Part shown: positions 61,955-64,000 of the stretch, in pieces
Layout of the letters: the number at the start of each line of letters is the position of its first letter
How positions within the stretch are numbered: the first letter of the stretch is position 1
Source: Pseudolysobacter sp964466115
GTDB lineage: Bacteria; Pseudomonadota; Gammaproteobacteria; Xanthomonadales; Rhodanobacteraceae
Direction: 5' to 3'
Assembly (NCBI GenBank): GCA_964466115.1
Contig: CAYXMH010000003.1
Location: forward strand, 62,001-126,000
Length of the DNA stretch: 64,000 bases
The notes under the pieces: generated by a model
The model's database searches: none
Seen by the model: only the letters and a program-made list of their open reading frames with translations
What the model was told of the DNA's origin: nothing
Translations under genes and position numbers: made by a program

Positions 61955-62653
61955 TTACTCGATCAAACAGAATCCGCTGATGCGTAAAGGATTTCCACGC
62001 CAAGCCAAGGTAGCGCAATAACCAGTGTTTGGTGAAAAATTTAGGATGCGCCAGTCCGCGGCCGGCTGCGCCGGAGCGTCGATCCGCAACAGCCGCCGTG
62101 GTCGCCCGGCGGACATTTCGAATTCCAGCCGCTTCAATCCAAAGGCCAATCCTCTGCCGATGGCTTTTAACACGGCTTCCTTTGCTGTCCATAAGTAAAG
62201 GAAAGCCTCCCGTTGTCCCTGCGGGGCAAGCTCGGAAAGGGCCTGGAACTCAGCCTCGCAGAAAAAGCGCTTGGCCAGTTTCAGAATGGGTCGCTTGCGG
62301 TGATTGCATTCCAAATCCACTCCAATTGCTAGATTACGCGCCAATGCCATGATTAGTCCTGATCCGCTGTGCGATAGGTTAAAAGTTAAATCACCGCCAT
62401 CGATGAGAAAGGGTTTGCCATAACGGCTTCGCTGAAAAATTAAGCTCTCCGCGGAAGCGCCAAGATAGGCGCCGAGCAAATATCGAACTAGCTCCTCGTA
62501 TTGGTCCTGTATTGACGTTGCAGCAACAAAAGCCGTTGGGTGGTCGGTGGTGGTCGGAAACATTTCGTTTTTTAATGAAAAAAACCACAAATGTATTTCG
62601 TCCGAAGATAACGGCGGCGGAGCTTTAACTGGCAGAAATTTTAATGGAGTCAA
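61955..62653 (-). CDS. 4'-phosphopantetheinyl transferase (Sfp/AcpT-type)
   Basis: 232 residues from a TTG, start uncertain. Core motifs: LTFNLSHSGSGLIMALA, AIGVDLECNHRKR (Mg-binding Asp-x-Glu) and YLWTAKEAVLKAIGRGL. The enzyme attaches the 4'-phosphopantetheine arm of CoA to carrier proteins; this length (>220) fits Sfp rather than AcpS. No polyketide or peptide synthase gene is near, so the target is likely an acyl carrier protein or something elsewhere. It is 20 bases after acs on the same strand. Confidence 0.93.
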   Translation of the reverse strand: MTPLKFLPVKAPPPLSSDEIHLWFFSLKNEMFPTTTDHPTAFVAATSIQDQYEELVRYLLGAYLGASAESLIFQRSRYGKPFLIDGGDLTFNLSHSGSGLIMALARNLAIGVDLECNHRKRPILKLAKRFFCEAEFQALSELAPQGQREAFLYLWTAKEAVLKAIGRGLAFGLKRLEFEMSAGRPRRLLRIDAPAQPAADWRILNFSPNTGYCATLAWRGNPLRISGFCLIE

Positions 62654-62673
62654 GGTTTTAGACTGTGACGAAA

Positions 62674-64000
62674 TTAACGAAGCAAGCGTTCATTCAACAG
62701 CGTTTGCACGACCGCCGGATCCGCTAGCGTGGACGTGTCGCCGAGCTGCTCGGGTGCGTTTTCGGCGATTTTGCGCAAGATGCGGCGCATGATTTTGCCC
62801 GAACGTGTTTTTGGCAATCCTTGGGCCCACTGAATGTAGTCCGGTGCTGCAATCGCCCCGATTTCTTTACGCACCAGGGCAATTAATTCTTGGCGTAATG
62901 CCGCATCGGCGGTTTCACCGGTTTTTAGCGTGACATAGGCATAAATGCCTTGGCCTTTGATATCGTGAGGACAACCCACCACCGCGGCCTCGGCGACTTT
63001 GGGATGCGTGACCAGGGCGCTTTCCACTTCCGCGGTGCCGAGGCGGTGGCCAGACACATTGATCACATCATCGACACGGCCGGTAATCCAGTAATATCCG
63101 TCGTCATCGCGACGCGCCCCATCACCGGTGAAATAGTTACCCGGATAGGTTTTGAAATACGTATCAATGAAACGCTGGTGATCGCCGTATACGGTACGCA
63201 TCATTCCCGGCCAACCGTCCGTTAACACCAAATTGCCTTCGCAAGCATCGTTTAGCAGTTTGCCGGCGGCATCGACAATCGCCGGTTTAATTCCGAAAAA
63301 CGGTTTGGCTGCCGAACCCGGTTTTAAATCCATAGCTCCCGGCAGCGGAGTTATTAAGATGCCACCGGTTTCGGTTTGCCACCAGGTGTCGACGATCGGG
63401 CAGCGCGCATCACCGACGGTGTGGTAATACCACTCCCAGGCTTCCGGGTTGATCGGCTCTCCAACCGTTCCGAGCAGGCGCAGTGAGCCACGTTTGCTCC
63501 GCTTCACCGGCGCATCTCCTTCCCGCATCAGTGAGCGGATGACGGTGGGCGCGGTATAAAAAATGGTTACTTGATGTTTATCGCAAGTGTGCCAAAAACG
63601 ACCGACATCGGGATAATTGGGAACTCCCTCAAACATAAGTGTAGTAGCGCCGTTGGCAAGCGGGCCATAAACAAGATAAGAATGCCCGGTTACCCACCCG
63701 ATATCGGCGGTGCACCAATAAATGTCGTCTTCGCGTAAATCAAAAACGCATTCGTGGGTGTAGCTCACATAAACCCCGTAGCCCCCGGTGGTGTGAAGAA
63801 CGCCTTTCGGTTTCCCCGTTGAGCCCGAGGTGTAAAGAATGAACAAAGGGTCTTCAGCATTCATTGGCGTTGCTGGGCAATCGGGAGATTGCGCGGCCAT
63901 TAGTGTGTGGTAGTAGCGATCGCGCGGCGTTTGCATCGGCACCAAGGTACCGGTGCGACGCACCACCAGAACGGTTTCAACGCAATGGGTGCCGGGATGA
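62674..64000 (-). CDS. acs: Acetyl-CoA synthetase, C-terminal part
   Basis: The frame is open to the right edge (ETVLVVRRTG.. just inside), so the gene starts beyond the window; ~442 residues are seen. Motifs: LFILYTSGSTGKPKGVLHTTGG, TWWQTETGG, the DDVINVSGHRLGTAEVE region and PKTRSGKIMRRILRKIAEN with the acetylated Lys near the end. Acs makes acetyl-CoA from acetate and ATP. The Lys in GKIM is the regulatory site in family members. The 20-base gap suggests the PPTase is read along with it. Confidence 0.96.
   Translation of the reverse strand, partial: HPGTHCVETVLVVRRTGTLVPMQTPRDRYYHTLMAAQSPDCPATPMNAEDPLFILYTSGSTGKPKGVLHTTGGYGVYVSYTHECVFDLREDDIYWCTADIGWVTGHSYLVYGPLANGATTLMFEGVPNYPDVGRFWHTCDKHQVTIFYTAPTVIRSLMREGDAPVKRSKRGSLRLLGTVGEPINPEAWEWYYHTVGDARCPIVDTWWQTETGGILITPLPGAMDLKPGSAAKPFFGIKPAIVDAAGKLLNDACEGNLVLTDGWPGMMRTVYGDHQRFIDTYFKTYPGNYFTGDGARRDDDGYYWITGRVDDVINVSGHRLGTAEVESALVTHPKVAEAAVVGCPHDIKGQGIYAYVTLKTGETADAALRQELIALVRKEIGAIAAPDYIQWAQGLPKTRSGKIMRRILRKIAENAPEQLGDTSTLADPAVVQTLLNERLLR

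Noticed and set aside
1..64000. CRISPR arrays, prophage, IS elements, tRNA or rRNA genes
   Set aside because: Looked for direct-repeat arrays, integrase or transposase motifs and cloverleaf-type sequence in all spacers; none seen.

Overview
The window is a 64 kb piece of a gammaproteobacterial chromosome around the replication origin. Gene order mnmE-yidC-rnpA-rpmH / dnaA-dnaN-recF-gyrB followed by tonB-exbB-exbD and pdxJ, an oleABCD olefin locus, and REP-like palindromes resembling those common in Xanthomonadales genomes all suggest a member of, or a relative of, the Xanthomonadales (Lysobacterales). The genus cannot be told from the sequence alone. Genes are tightly packed with many 4-base ATGA overlaps. 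I saw no tRNA, rRNA, CRISPR array, insertion sequence or prophage.

Layout. 1-2.6 kb: 3' end of gpsA, trmL, an SDR gene, a small lipoprotein and a VOC protein. 2.7-10.2 kb: long-chain olefin (beta-lactone) pathway oleA, then a SWIM/SNF2 helicase on the opposite strand, then oleB-oleC-oleD with 4-base overlaps. 10.2-14.3 kb: ubiJ-ubiB, yajQ, arfB and a lysophospholipid acyltransferase. 14.3-24 kb: plsB, a lipoprotein with a structured leader or small-RNA locus upstream, pyrF, rep, tdk, mutM and a membrane fatty acid desaturase. 24-28 kb: rpmB-rpmG, a glycosyltransferase and rsmG-parA-parB, all on the minus strand. 28-43 kb: a mixed block that separates parAB from the dnaA region. It holds a short SPFH protein, a REC-PAS-degenerate EAL protein, hemB, aroE, a YkgJ-type protein, a gamma carbonic anhydrase, an aldehyde dehydrogenase, a secreted CSLREA beta-helix protein, a cNMP-patatin protein, prlC, xth and a UPF0149 protein. 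43-53 kb: the origin block. 53.5-57.8 kb: a TPR protein, tonB-exbB-exbD and pdxJ. 57.8-64 kb: a serine-hydrolase-like protein without its nucleophile, two exported or membrane proteins of unknown function, a phosphopantetheinyl transferase and the 3' part of acs.

How the genes work together. Three genes shape or make acyl lipids (plsB, the LPLAT, the desaturase), and oleABCD condenses two fatty acyl-CoAs into an internal long-chain olefin, so the first 24 kb is rich in membrane-lipid functions. ParA and ParB are encoded 23 kb from two perfect 14-base parS palindromes, both inside recF, and an AT-rich dnaA-dnaN spacer with degenerate DnaA boxes is the likely oriC.

Most notable observations: the two parS sites in recF, one next to the likely gyrB promoter; the FimX-like protein whose EAL metal ligands are DD to NN; the beta-lactamase-fold protein with SxxK changed to AxxK; a thymidine kinase lacking three of four zinc ligands; a candidate small RNA or attenuated leader at 18.05-18.2 kb; and the ole locus interrupted by a helicase gene.
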